This document shows positions 32,952-40,396 of a stretch of 64,000 bases of DNA, piece after piece. The position numbers were made by a program, and so were the translations under genes. Under the pieces are notes generated by a model. The model saw only the letters and a list, made by a program, of their open reading frames with translations, did not search any database and was not told the origin of the DNA. This DNA is from Mycobacterium sp. ITM-2016-00316 (GTDB taxonomy: Bacteria > Actinomycetota > Actinomycetes > Mycobacteriales > Mycobacteriaceae). The stretch is from positions 1,116,001 through 1,180,000 of the forward strand of contig NZ_CP134398.1 of NCBI RefSeq assembly GCF_002968335.2. The letters are read 5' to 3'. Within the stretch, counting starts at the first letter, position 1. Every line of letters starts with the position of its first letter.

Positions 32952-33794
32952 TCAGCCCTTCAGCAGCGCGACGACCTTGTCCTCCAACGAGGGCTGCACG
33001 GCCTCGGGGTCGGGCGCGACCGTCTTGGGCAGCACCGCCTCCGGATCGGCGAAATCGCGGTAGTCCTTGTCGCCGGTCAGGACGTACAACAGATAGCCGG
33101 TCAACAGCGCGCGAGTCGCCTTCTGGGTGCCCTTGTCGGCACCGGGCAGGCCGACCGCCTTGGCCAACCGGCGTCCCTCGATGAGCCCGCCGGCCTCGGC
33201 CTTGGCCACGGTGCGCAGAATCGCGCCCGGCCAGGCGCGTGCCAGCGCGTCGGCATTGGATTTCAGCGCCGTGGTGTCGGCCGGCGCCCGCAGGATCAGG
33301 CCGGGCAGGGTCAGCGCGGCGGCCGGCTGCTCGGCGGGTGGGCTGGTGACCGCGGGATAGAGCGCCGCAGCGGCCCTCAGCTGGGACCCCAGGCCGGCGG
33401 CGGTGAACACCGCGGCCGATCCGCCGAAGCCGTGACCGACGACGCCCAGCTTGGCGGGGTGCACGCTGATCTTGCCGGGCCCCAGCCGCACCCCGGCGAT
33501 GATGTCCAAGGTGGTGCCCAGGTCGACGGCCAGATTGAGTGCCGACGGCGCCAGCGAGCGTTCGGTGTCGGGTGCCGCCGCGACGATGCCCCAGGACGCC
33601 AGGTGCTCCAGGGTGCCCGCATAACGGTCGGCGGCGGCCAGCCAGTCGTGGCCGAATGCCACGCCCGGCAGGCTCAGGCCCGACTCGGGGGTGTAGACGA
33701 CGCCGGGCTGGCCGGCGAAAGCGAGGTCTCCGCGCAGGACACGGTGCGGTCCGCGCCGGGTCAGAGCAGCGAAGAGTTTCTTCGTCTTGGCCAC
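32952..33794 (-). CDS. Dienelactone-hydrolase-like alpha/beta hydrolase
   Basis: A 280-residue protein from GTG 33794 (MAKTKKLFAALTRRG); a longer frame to 33872 adds only low-quality sequence. Features include VAFGHDWLAAADRYAGTLEHLASWGIVAAAPDTE and the elbow LGVVGHGFGGSAAVF, where the nucleophile position after His is Gly in GHGFGG rather than Ser, so catalysis is doubtful. A C-terminal YLLYVLTGDKDYRDFADPE follows. It corresponds in position and length to Rv3438 next to glmS in M. tuberculosis, as I recall it. Role unknown. Confidence 0.75.
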   Translation of the reverse strand: MAKTKKLFAALTRRGPHRVLRGDLAFAGQPGVVYTPESGLSLPGVAFGHDWLAAADRYAGTLEHLASWGIVAAAPDTERSLAPSALNLAVDLGTTLDIIAGVRLGPGKISVHPAKLGVVGHGFGGSAAVFTAAGLGSQLRAAAALYPAVTSPPAEQPAAALTLPGLILRAPADTTALKSNADALARAWPGAILRTVAKAEAGGLIEGRRLAKAVGLPGADKGTQKATRALLTGYLLYVLTGDKDYRDFADPEAVLPKTVAPDPEAVQPSLEDKVVALLKG

Positions 33795-33926
33795 GGATAG
33801 GACCCTAGTCGACGCCGGCCGCCCGGCGCGCCGACCGGGTGGTTCGGCGCCGGCGACTGTGTCGATGAGCACGGTGCCTTCGCGCGAAGCGGGGCTCGGG
33901 CGGCCGCTGCACTACCCTGGGACCCT

Positions 33927-35795
33927 ATGTGTGGAATCGTCGGCTATGTCGGGCAGCGCCCCGCCTGCGAGGTCGTCGTCGATGCGCTGCGGCGGATGGA
34001 ATACCGCGGTTACGACTCTTCCGGGGTGGCCTTACTCGACGGCGCCGGTGGGCTCACCGTGCAGCGGCGGGCGGGCCGGTTGGCCAATCTGGAAGAGGCA
34101 CTCAAGGACGCCGGACCCGGTGACCTGGGCGGGACGACCGGTATGGGGCACACCCGGTGGGCCACGCACGGACGCCCCACCGACCGCAATGCGCACCCGC
34201 ACCGCGATGCCAGCGGCAAGTTCGCCGTCGTGCACAACGGCATCATCGAGAACTTCGCGGTCCTGCGCGGTGAGCTGGAGACTGCGGGCGTCGAGTTCGC
34301 CAGCGACACCGACTCCGAGGTCGCGGTGCACCTCGTCGCGCAGGCCTACCGCGCCGGGGACACCGCCGGCGATTTCGTTGGCTCCGTGCTGTCGGTGCTG
34401 CGACGGTTGGAGGGCCATTTCACCCTGGTGTTCGCCTTCGCCGACGAACCGGGCACCATCGTGGCCGCGCGTCGCTCCACCCCGCTGGTGGTCGGTGTCG
34501 GGGACGGCGAGATGTTCATCGGCTCCGATGTGGCGGCGTTCATCGAATACACCCGTGAGGCAGTCGAACTCGGCCAGGACCAGGCCGTGGTCATCACCTC
34601 CGACGGGTACGAGATCTACAACTTCGCCGGCGACCGTGACGACGTGCATGCCCGGCCTTTTCATATCGACTGGGACCTCTCGGCCGCCGAAAAGGGTGGC
34701 TACGAGTACTTCATGCTCAAGGAGATCGCCGAGCAGCCCGCCGCCGTGGCCGACACCCTGCTCGGCCATTTCGTGGACGGCCGGATCGTGCTCGACGAAC
34801 AGCGGCTCTCCGATCAGGAGCTACGCGAGGTCGACAAGGTCTTCATCGTCGCCTGCGGCACCGCCTACCACTCCGGCATGCTGGCCAAGTACGCAATCGA
34901 GCACTGGACGCGGTTGCCCGTCGAGGTGGAGCTCGCCAGCGAATTCCGATACCGCGACCCGGTTCTGGACCGCAGCACACTGGTGATCGCCATCTCGCAG
35001 TCGGGGGAGACCGCCGACACGCTGGAGGCCGTGCGGCACGCCAAGGAGCAGAAGGCCAAGGTGCTGGCCATCTGCAACACCAACGGCAGCCAGATCCCCC
35101 GCGAGGCCGACGCGGTGCTCTATACCCGCGCCGGACCGGAGATCGGCGTGGCGTCGACCAAGACGTTCCTGGCGCAGCTGACCGCGAACTATCTGGTCGG
35201 GCTGGCGCTGGCGCAGGCCCGCGGCACCAAGTACGCCGACGAGGTGGCCCGCGAATACCACGACCTCGAGGCCATGGCCGATCAGGTGGCACGCGTGCTG
35301 ACCTGCATGGAGCCGGTGACCGCGCTGGCGCAGCGTTTCGCGCACGCCTCCGCGGTGCTGTTCCTGGGCCGCCACGTCGGCTACCCGGTGGCGCTGGAGG
35401 GTGCGCTCAAACTCAAGGAACTCGCCTACATGCACGCCGAGGGGTTCGCCGCCGGTGAGCTCAAGCACGGGCCGATCGCGCTGATCGAGGATGACCTGCC
35501 GGTCATCGTGGTGATGCCCTCGCCCAAGAGTGCGGCCATGTTGCATTCCAAGCTGCTGAGCAACATCCGCGAGATCCAGGCCCGTGGCGCGGTCACGATC
35601 GTCATTGCCGAGGAGGGCGACGACACCGTGGCGCCCTACGCCGATCACTTGATCGAGATCCCCGCGGTGTCAACGCTTTTCCAGCCGTTGCTCTCGACCA
35701 TCCCCATGCAGGTGTTCGCCGCCGGCGTGGCGCAGGCGCGGGGTTACGACGTGGACAAGCCGCGCAACCTGGCCAAGTCGGTCACCGTCGAGTAG
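33927..35795 (+). CDS. glmS: Glutamine-fructose-6-phosphate aminotransferase
   Basis: A 622-residue enzyme making glucosamine 6-phosphate from fructose 6-phosphate and glutamine, the first step to UDP-GlcNAc for the cell wall. N-terminal Ntn amidotransferase: Cys2 nucleophile in MCGIVGYVG, YRGYDSSGVA, GHTRWATHG, HNGIIENF. Two SIS domains follow: ACGTAYHSGMLAKY, ISQSGETADTLEA, and the C-terminal DKPRNLAKSVTVE with the active-site Lys. A separate strand from the upstream hydrolase; no glmS ribozyme is expected in actinobacteria and none was seen. Confidence 0.97.
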   Translation: MCGIVGYVGQRPACEVVVDALRRMEYRGYDSSGVALLDGAGGLTVQRRAGRLANLEEALKDAGPGDLGGTTGMGHTRWATHGRPTDRNAHPHRDASGKFAVVHNGIIENFAVLRGELETAGVEFASDTDSEVAVHLVAQAYRAGDTAGDFVGSVLSVLRRLEGHFTLVFAFADEPGTIVAARRSTPLVVGVGDGEMFIGSDVAAFIEYTREAVELGQDQAVVITSDGYEIYNFAGDRDDVHARPFHIDWDLSAAEKGGYEYFMLKEIAEQPAAVADTLLGHFVDGRIVLDEQRLSDQELREVDKVFIVACGTAYHSGMLAKYAIEHWTRLPVEVELASEFRYRDPVLDRSTLVIAISQSGETADTLEAVRHAKEQKAKVLAICNTNGSQIPREADAVLYTRAGPEIGVASTKTFLAQLTANYLVGLALAQARGTKYADEVAREYHDLEAMADQVARVLTCMEPVTALAQRFAHASAVLFLGRHVGYPVALEGALKLKELAYMHAEGFAAGELKHGPIALIEDDLPVIVVMPSPKSAAMLHSKLLSNIREIQARGAVTIVIAEEGDDTVAPYADHLIEIPAVSTLFQPLLSTIPMQVFAAGVAQARGYDVDKPRNLAKSVTVE

Positions 35796-35799
35796 CCGC

Positions 35800-36546
35800 T
35801 CAGCCGGCCCGCCTGGCCCATTCGCTCGGCGGGACGCCGAACTGGCGTCGGAAGGCGCGGTTGAAGGTGCCTGGGTCGGCGAAGCCGCTGGCGCGGGCGG
35901 CGTGGCTCACCGAGGAGCCCTGGGAGATTAGCGCACTCGCGAGTTCCAGTCGCTGCGTGCGGATCTCCATCGCCGGCGAGCGACCGTCCGCTGCCAACAC
36001 CTGTTGGACGGTGCGCAACGAGAGATGGAACTCGGCGGCCAGCCTGGCCGCCGTGAAATCAGGGTCACGGAATCGGGTTCGCACATGTGCGAGCAGCCGT
36101 GCCCGTAACTCCGTGCGTGCGGGCTCGTTGCCGATGCCGGACGGGCGGGCCGCCAGTCGTTCCGTCGCATCGGCGAACGCGAGCAGTCGGGTGCCGTCGG
36201 TCCCCAATGGTCTCGCCGACCAGGTGACGGGGATGGGTTGCCCGGCCCGGGAGATGAACCATTCGTGTGCCGTCACGCCGGGGGAACCGCAACCATCGAG
36301 GATCGGACAGGTTTGCGACGGGTAGCGGGAGCCGTCGGGGTGCCACTCGTGCAGGGTGTCGTGGCTGGGTGCGCCGATCACGTCATCGTCGGACCGGTAG
36401 CCGAGCATGCTCAGAGCTGCCTGATTCGCCAGCGCCACTGTGCCGTCGGGGCCGATCACCCACAGCGGGGTCGGCGCGACATCGAGAGCCGCCGACAGCG
36501 TCCCGACATCGAGCGGCCGCGCGCCGAGATTCGTCTGGTTGACCAT
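35800..36546 (-). CDS. PAS-AraC family regulator
   Basis: A 248-residue regulator starting at ATG 36546 with GGTGGGAG upstream. Residues about 20-125 form a PAS fold (PTPLWVIGPDGTVALANQAALSMLGY, RLLAFADATERL). A C-terminal AraC/XylS HTH pair follows (FTAARLAAEFHLSLRTVQQVL, SVSHAARASGFADPGTFNRAFRRQFGVPPSEWARR). It ends 5 bases after the convergent glmS stop. It is divergent from cynS across 216 bases, so it likely controls the cyanase-channel operon in response to a small ligand or redox signal bound by the PAS domain. Confidence 0.85.
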   Translation of the reverse strand: MVNQTNLGARPLDVGTLSAALDVAPTPLWVIGPDGTVALANQAALSMLGYRSDDDVIGAPSHDTLHEWHPDGSRYPSQTCPILDGCGSPGVTAHEWFISRAGQPIPVTWSARPLGTDGTRLLAFADATERLAARPSGIGNEPARTELRARLLAHVRTRFRDPDFTAARLAAEFHLSLRTVQQVLAADGRSPAMEIRTQRLELASALISQGSSVSHAARASGFADPGTFNRAFRRQFGVPPSEWARRAG

Positions 36547-36762
36547 GCTCCCACCTGGCTGCCGATGATGAGCCGAGGCTAGGCGCAAGGCGTTTCGAGG
36601 TGTTTCTCCGTTCGTTACGACGCGGTTAAACGACGCCCGGGCAGCGCCGCACTGCGCAAAACGCCGGATTCCGTGCGTCTTCTGCCATGGGCATGGCGCC
36701 GCCGACGCGGTGATATGGAGCCAGAGCAACCCCACCCCGCAATTCACGGAAGGAACCCGCGC

Positions 36763-37209
36763 ATGGTCTACGACCCCGCCTCACCCGTCATCACCGAGAT
36801 CGAACAACGGCGTTCGGCAACCGGGATCAGCTGGCAGAAGCTGGCCGAGCACATCGACCGACCGCTGGTGTGGACGGTGGCGGCTCTGCTGGGCAGCCAT
36901 CCGATGCCGGCCAAGGAAGCCGTCGCGGCCGGCGACCTGCTCGACCTCAGCCCCGAAACCGTTGCCGCACTGCAGCGGCAGCCCTACCGGACCGCCGATC
37001 CTGCGCTGCAGACCGACCCGACGATCTACCGGTTCGTGGAGCTCATCAACGTCTACGGACCGGCCTTCAAGGCGTTGATCCATGAGGAGTTCGGCGACGG
37101 CATCATGAGCGCGATCAACTGCAACGTCTCGTTCGAGCGGCGCGCGGATCCCGGTGGAGACCGCGTCGTCGTGACCATCGACGGCAAGTTCCTGCCCTAC
37201 CAGTGGTGA
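36763..37209 (+). CDS. cynS: Cyanate hydratase (cyanase)
   Basis: A 148-residue cyanase that converts cyanate and bicarbonate to ammonia and carbon dioxide. The catalytic triad known from E. coli (Arg96, Glu99, Ser122) maps to Arg90, Glu93 and Ser116 in TIYRFVELINVYG and FGDGIMSAINCNV. An N-terminal helical POU-like domain precedes it (GISWQKLAEHIDRPLVWTVAALLG). ATG 36763 follows GGAAGGAA. The channel gene follows after 23 bases. It provides cyanate detoxification or nitrogen supply. Confidence 0.94.
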   Translation: MVYDPASPVITEIEQRRSATGISWQKLAEHIDRPLVWTVAALLGSHPMPAKEAVAAGDLLDLSPETVAALQRQPYRTADPALQTDPTIYRFVELINVYGPAFKALIHEEFGDGIMSAINCNVSFERRADPGGDRVVVTIDGKFLPYQW

Positions 37210-37232
37210 ATCCCACCGAAAGGAATCAGCCC

Positions 37233-38090
37233 ATGTCCTATGTCAAACCCGCCGAGCTCGCCATCCGGATCATCGATGCCGGCGAGTCCAAGGTGTTCAT
37301 GTCCACCCGTGACACGCTCATCCGGTCCTTCATGGCCGGCGCGATCCTGGCCCTCGCCGCGGCCTTCGCGGTGACGATCTCGGTCAAGACGGGGGAGCCA
37401 CTGCTGGGCGCGGTGCTCTTCCCGGTCGGCTTCTGCATGCTGCACCTCCTCGGATTCGATCTTCTGACAGCGGTTTTCACGCTGGTGCCGCTGGCCTGGC
37501 TGGACAAGCGCCCGGGTGTGACGCTCAAGCCGATGCTGCGCAACTGGGGCCTGGTGTTCGTCGGCAACCTGCTCGGCGCGCTCACCGTCGCGGTGTTCAT
37601 GGCGGTCTACTTCACCTACGGGTTCAGTGTCGAACCGGATGCCGTCGGTCAGGCGATCGGGGACATCGGTGCGGGGCGGACGGTCGGCTACGCCGAGCAC
37701 GGCGCCGCCGGGATGCTGACGTTGTTCCTGCGCGGCGTCATGTGCAACTGGATGGTGTCGATGGGTGTGGTCGGAGCGATGATGTCGGACAGCTTGCCCG
37801 GCAAGGTGATCGCGATGTGGATGCCCATCATGGTCTTCTTCTATCTCGGATTCGAGCACTCGATCGTGAACATGTTCCTGTTCCCGTCGGGTCTGCTGCT
37901 CGGCGGTGAGTTCACCGTCGTCGACTATCTGCTGTGGAACGAGATCCCGACCGTATTGGGCAATCTGGTGGGTGGGCTGGCGTTCGTCGGGCTGGTCATC
38001 TACGCGACGCACGGTCGGACCGCGCCGTCGCGACCGCGTCCGGGGGATCTTGTCTCGGTGGACCAGGTTCCGGTGCCGAGCAAGATCTGA
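37233..38090 (+). CDS. Formate/nitrite-family (FNT) channel
   Basis: A 285-residue FNT protein with six hydrophobic spans. Signature stretches are FMAGAILALAAAFAVTI, PVGFCMLHLLGFDLLTAVFT, RNWGLVFVGNLLGALTVA, MCNWMVSMG and FLGFEHSIVNMF-like YLGFEHSIVNMFLFPSG, with the central-pore His conserved. FNT channels pass formate, nitrite or hydrosulfide. Behind cyanase it may carry cyanate, bicarbonate or nitrite; substrate is by context. An in-frame GTG at 37203 is less likely because AAAGGAA precedes ATG 37233. Confidence 0.88.
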   Translation: MSYVKPAELAIRIIDAGESKVFMSTRDTLIRSFMAGAILALAAAFAVTISVKTGEPLLGAVLFPVGFCMLHLLGFDLLTAVFTLVPLAWLDKRPGVTLKPMLRNWGLVFVGNLLGALTVAVFMAVYFTYGFSVEPDAVGQAIGDIGAGRTVGYAEHGAAGMLTLFLRGVMCNWMVSMGVVGAMMSDSLPGKVIAMWMPIMVFFYLGFEHSIVNMFLFPSGLLLGGEFTVVDYLLWNEIPTVLGNLVGGLAFVGLVIYATHGRTAPSRPRPGDLVSVDQVPVPSKI

Positions 38091-38216
38091 TCGCGGGCGG
38101 ACTCGCGGTCGTGGCACGCATCCCGGCCGCGAGTCGGACCGTGCCTGATCTGGTGGCGGCGGCGCTGCAGACGTTCTTCGATTCACGTGTCGGTGGGTCG
38201 ACGTAGAATCGCACAC

Positions 38217-39611
38217 ATGTTCGAGGATCGGGGTGCTACTGCTCACCTCGATGGTGCGCGCGATCAGCTGCGCGCCGAGCGGATGGCGGTTGCTCTCAAG
38301 GTGATCGAGGCCGGCCGGTTCGCGCTGGCCAGGATGGCCGAGCTGGGGCACGCGTTCGAGGACCTCATCGTCGATGACTGGGAACTGGCCGCCGCCGAAC
38401 TGGGTGCCGAACTCGGGATCAGCCGCGGCCGGGCCTGCACCCTGATCACTCAGGGCCGCGATCTGCTCACCCGGCTGCCGGCGTTCACCGACATCTTGGC
38501 CACCGGCACCGTGGACCTTCGCGTCCTGCGCGTCATCCTGCACCGCACCGCCCTGATCACCGATCCCGACGTCCTGTCGGTCCTCGACGCGCAGCTGGCC
38601 CAGGCGGCACCGGCATGGAACGCGCGCTCGGATGAGCGCATCACCGAACTGGTCGACTGGATGGTCCTCGACATCGATCCCGAGGCGGTGCGCCGCGCCC
38701 GCGCATCGCGGCGTGCGCGCGCCATCACGGTCGAACCCGTCGGGGACGGGATGGTCGAGATCCACGGGCGCGTCGATGCCGCCAAGGGCGCGGTCTTCGA
38801 TCAGCGCCTCGATGAACTGGCCCGCACCACCTGCCCCGATGACCCCCGCACCTTCGATGAGCGCCGTGCCGATGCCATCGATCTGCCGGCCCTGGGTGTG
38901 ACCGCGTTGCCGTGTGAGTGCGGTCGCGACACCTGCGCTGCCGCCGGTACCGAGGCACCCGTCGGCCATATCGTCCTTCACCTGCATGGTGACCGTGACA
39001 CTGTCGAGGGCCGCTCGGATCGTCCGGCCCTGCTGCCCGGGTATGGGCCGATTCCGGCCGAGCAGGTCCGCAGGATGGCCCCGCGGGCCGAGGTTCGGCC
39101 GGTGCCGGTGGCGGCCGATCTGGGAACCGAGGGTGGTTACCAGCCATCGCGCACGCTCGCCGAGTTCATCGCCTGCCGTGATCTGACGTGTCGCTGGCCC
39201 GGCTGCAACGTCCCGGTTGCGCGCTGCGATATCGACCACAGCACTCCGTGGCCCTACGGCCCGACCCATCCGTCCAACACGAAGCTGTATTGCCGAATCC
39301 ATCACTTGATCAAGACTTTTCACTGCGGCGCGGGCGGTTGGCGCGATCAGCAGCATCCCGACGGGACCATCACGATCACCGCACCCAACGGCCGGGTGTA
39401 CACGACCAAGCCCGACGGCGCTCTGTACTTCCCACAGTTCGCGGTGCGCACGGCTGAACTGGGGCCGATCACGATGCCGCCGCCGAGCCCGCATCGCGAA
39501 CTCGCCGCCCCCCAACGCACCCGCACCCGGGCGCAGAACCTCGCCTACCGAATAGCCCACGAACGAGCGCTCAACCGTGCGGACTACGAGGCCAACCCAC
39601 CGCCTTTCTGA
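38217..39611 (+). CDS. DUF222 / HNH endonuclease, 13E12 repeat family
   Basis: A 464-residue protein. Residues about 20-330 are DUF222 (RMAVALKVIEAGRFALARMAELG, GISRGRACTLITQGRDLLTRLP). The C-terminal HNH motif is RDLTCRWPGCNVPVARCDIDHSTPWPYGPTHPSNTKLYCRIHH-like, with paired Cys and the DH/N/H catalytic set. This family includes the REP13E12 genes of M. tuberculosis, which are phage attachment sites and appear in many copies. A -10 TAGAAT (38204-38209) lies 7 bases before the ATG, so the mRNA is probably leaderless. Function unknown; possibly a selfish or defence-linked nuclease. Confidence 0.88.
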   Translation: MFEDRGATAHLDGARDQLRAERMAVALKVIEAGRFALARMAELGHAFEDLIVDDWELAAAELGAELGISRGRACTLITQGRDLLTRLPAFTDILATGTVDLRVLRVILHRTALITDPDVLSVLDAQLAQAAPAWNARSDERITELVDWMVLDIDPEAVRRARASRRARAITVEPVGDGMVEIHGRVDAAKGAVFDQRLDELARTTCPDDPRTFDERRADAIDLPALGVTALPCECGRDTCAAAGTEAPVGHIVLHLHGDRDTVEGRSDRPALLPGYGPIPAEQVRRMAPRAEVRPVPVAADLGTEGGYQPSRTLAEFIACRDLTCRWPGCNVPVARCDIDHSTPWPYGPTHPSNTKLYCRIHHLIKTFHCGAGGWRDQQHPDGTITITAPNGRVYTTKPDGALYFPQFAVRTAELGPITMPPPSPHRELAAPQRTRTRAQNLAYRIAHERALNRADYEANPPPF

Positions 39612-39618
39612 AAGACGA

Positions 39619-40383
39619 TCAGGCTCGAATGACGCTGGGCCCCAGCGCTTCATAACGGTGTGCCTGCGCGATCGGGAACTCGGTGCCGGTGACGACGGTC
39701 TGAAAATCGGACACCTCGGCGAACCGGCAGAAGCTGGTCTGCCCGAACTTGGAATGCGCGGCGACCAGCACCCGGCGGGTGGCCACCCGCACCGCGGTGT
39801 GCTTCACCGCCGCCACCGCCGGGTCGGGGGTGGTGAGGCCGTGCTCGAGGTCGATCCCGTTGGTGCCCAGGAATGCCACGTCGATGACCAGGGAGCGCAG
39901 CCGTTCCAGCGCCCATTCATCGACGGTGGCAAGGGTTCTGCCCCGCATCCGCCCGCCCAGCAGCAGCACCGTGACGGTACTGCTGTGGGCCAGTGCCTCG
40001 GCGGCCAGCAGTGAGGCGGTCACGACCGTCAGGTTCTGCTCGGCCAGAAGTTCGGCGATCAGGCGGGGCGTGAAACCCTCATCCAGATAGACGGTTTCGG
40101 CGCCATGGAGTTCATTGGCGGCCGCCCCGGCGATCCGGTGCTTCTGCGCCAGATCCACCTGGCTGCGGTACTCGACGCCGGACTCGAACGCCACCGTCTC
40201 CAGCGGCACCGCCCCGCCGTGCACCCGTTTGAGCAACCGCCGGCCGGCCAGTACCTTCAGGTCGCGACGGATGGTCTCCGTCGCGACCTGAAGCTCCTCG
40301 GCCAGAGCGGGTACCTCGACACGCCCCCGAAGACGGGCGAACTCGACGATCTGGCGCTGGCGGCTGTCCGAATCCACGGTCAC
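39619..40383 (-). CDS. DeoR-family sugar regulator
   Basis: A 254-residue regulator starting at GTG 40383. The N-terminal HTH is RQRQIVEFARLRGRVEVPALAEELQVATETIRRDLKVLAGRRLLKRVHGGA. The C-terminal DeoR sensor (isomerase-like) shows YLDEGFTPRLIAELL, VTASLLAAEAL, VLLLGGRMRGRTLATVDEWALERL and FLGTNGIDLEHGLTTPD. It is encoded 13 bases after the PTS permease gene, so is co-transcribed. It should bind a sugar phosphate and repress the PTS/dehydrogenase pair, probably at the GGGCA repeats upstream. Confidence 0.9.
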   Translation of the reverse strand: MTVDSDSRQRQIVEFARLRGRVEVPALAEELQVATETIRRDLKVLAGRRLLKRVHGGAVPLETVAFESGVEYRSQVDLAQKHRIAGAAANELHGAETVYLDEGFTPRLIAELLAEQNLTVVTASLLAAEALAHSSTVTVLLLGGRMRGRTLATVDEWALERLRSLVIDVAFLGTNGIDLEHGLTTPDPAVAAVKHTAVRVATRRVLVAAHSKFGQTSFCRFAEVSDFQTVVTGTEFPIAQAHRYEALGPSVIRA

Positions 40384-40396
40384 ATTCTGGTCGGTG

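Noticed and set aside
37197..39653. An 818-codon minus-strand frame over the FNT channel and HNH genes.
   Set aside because: A shadow of two clear families on the other strand; the composition is not protein-like.
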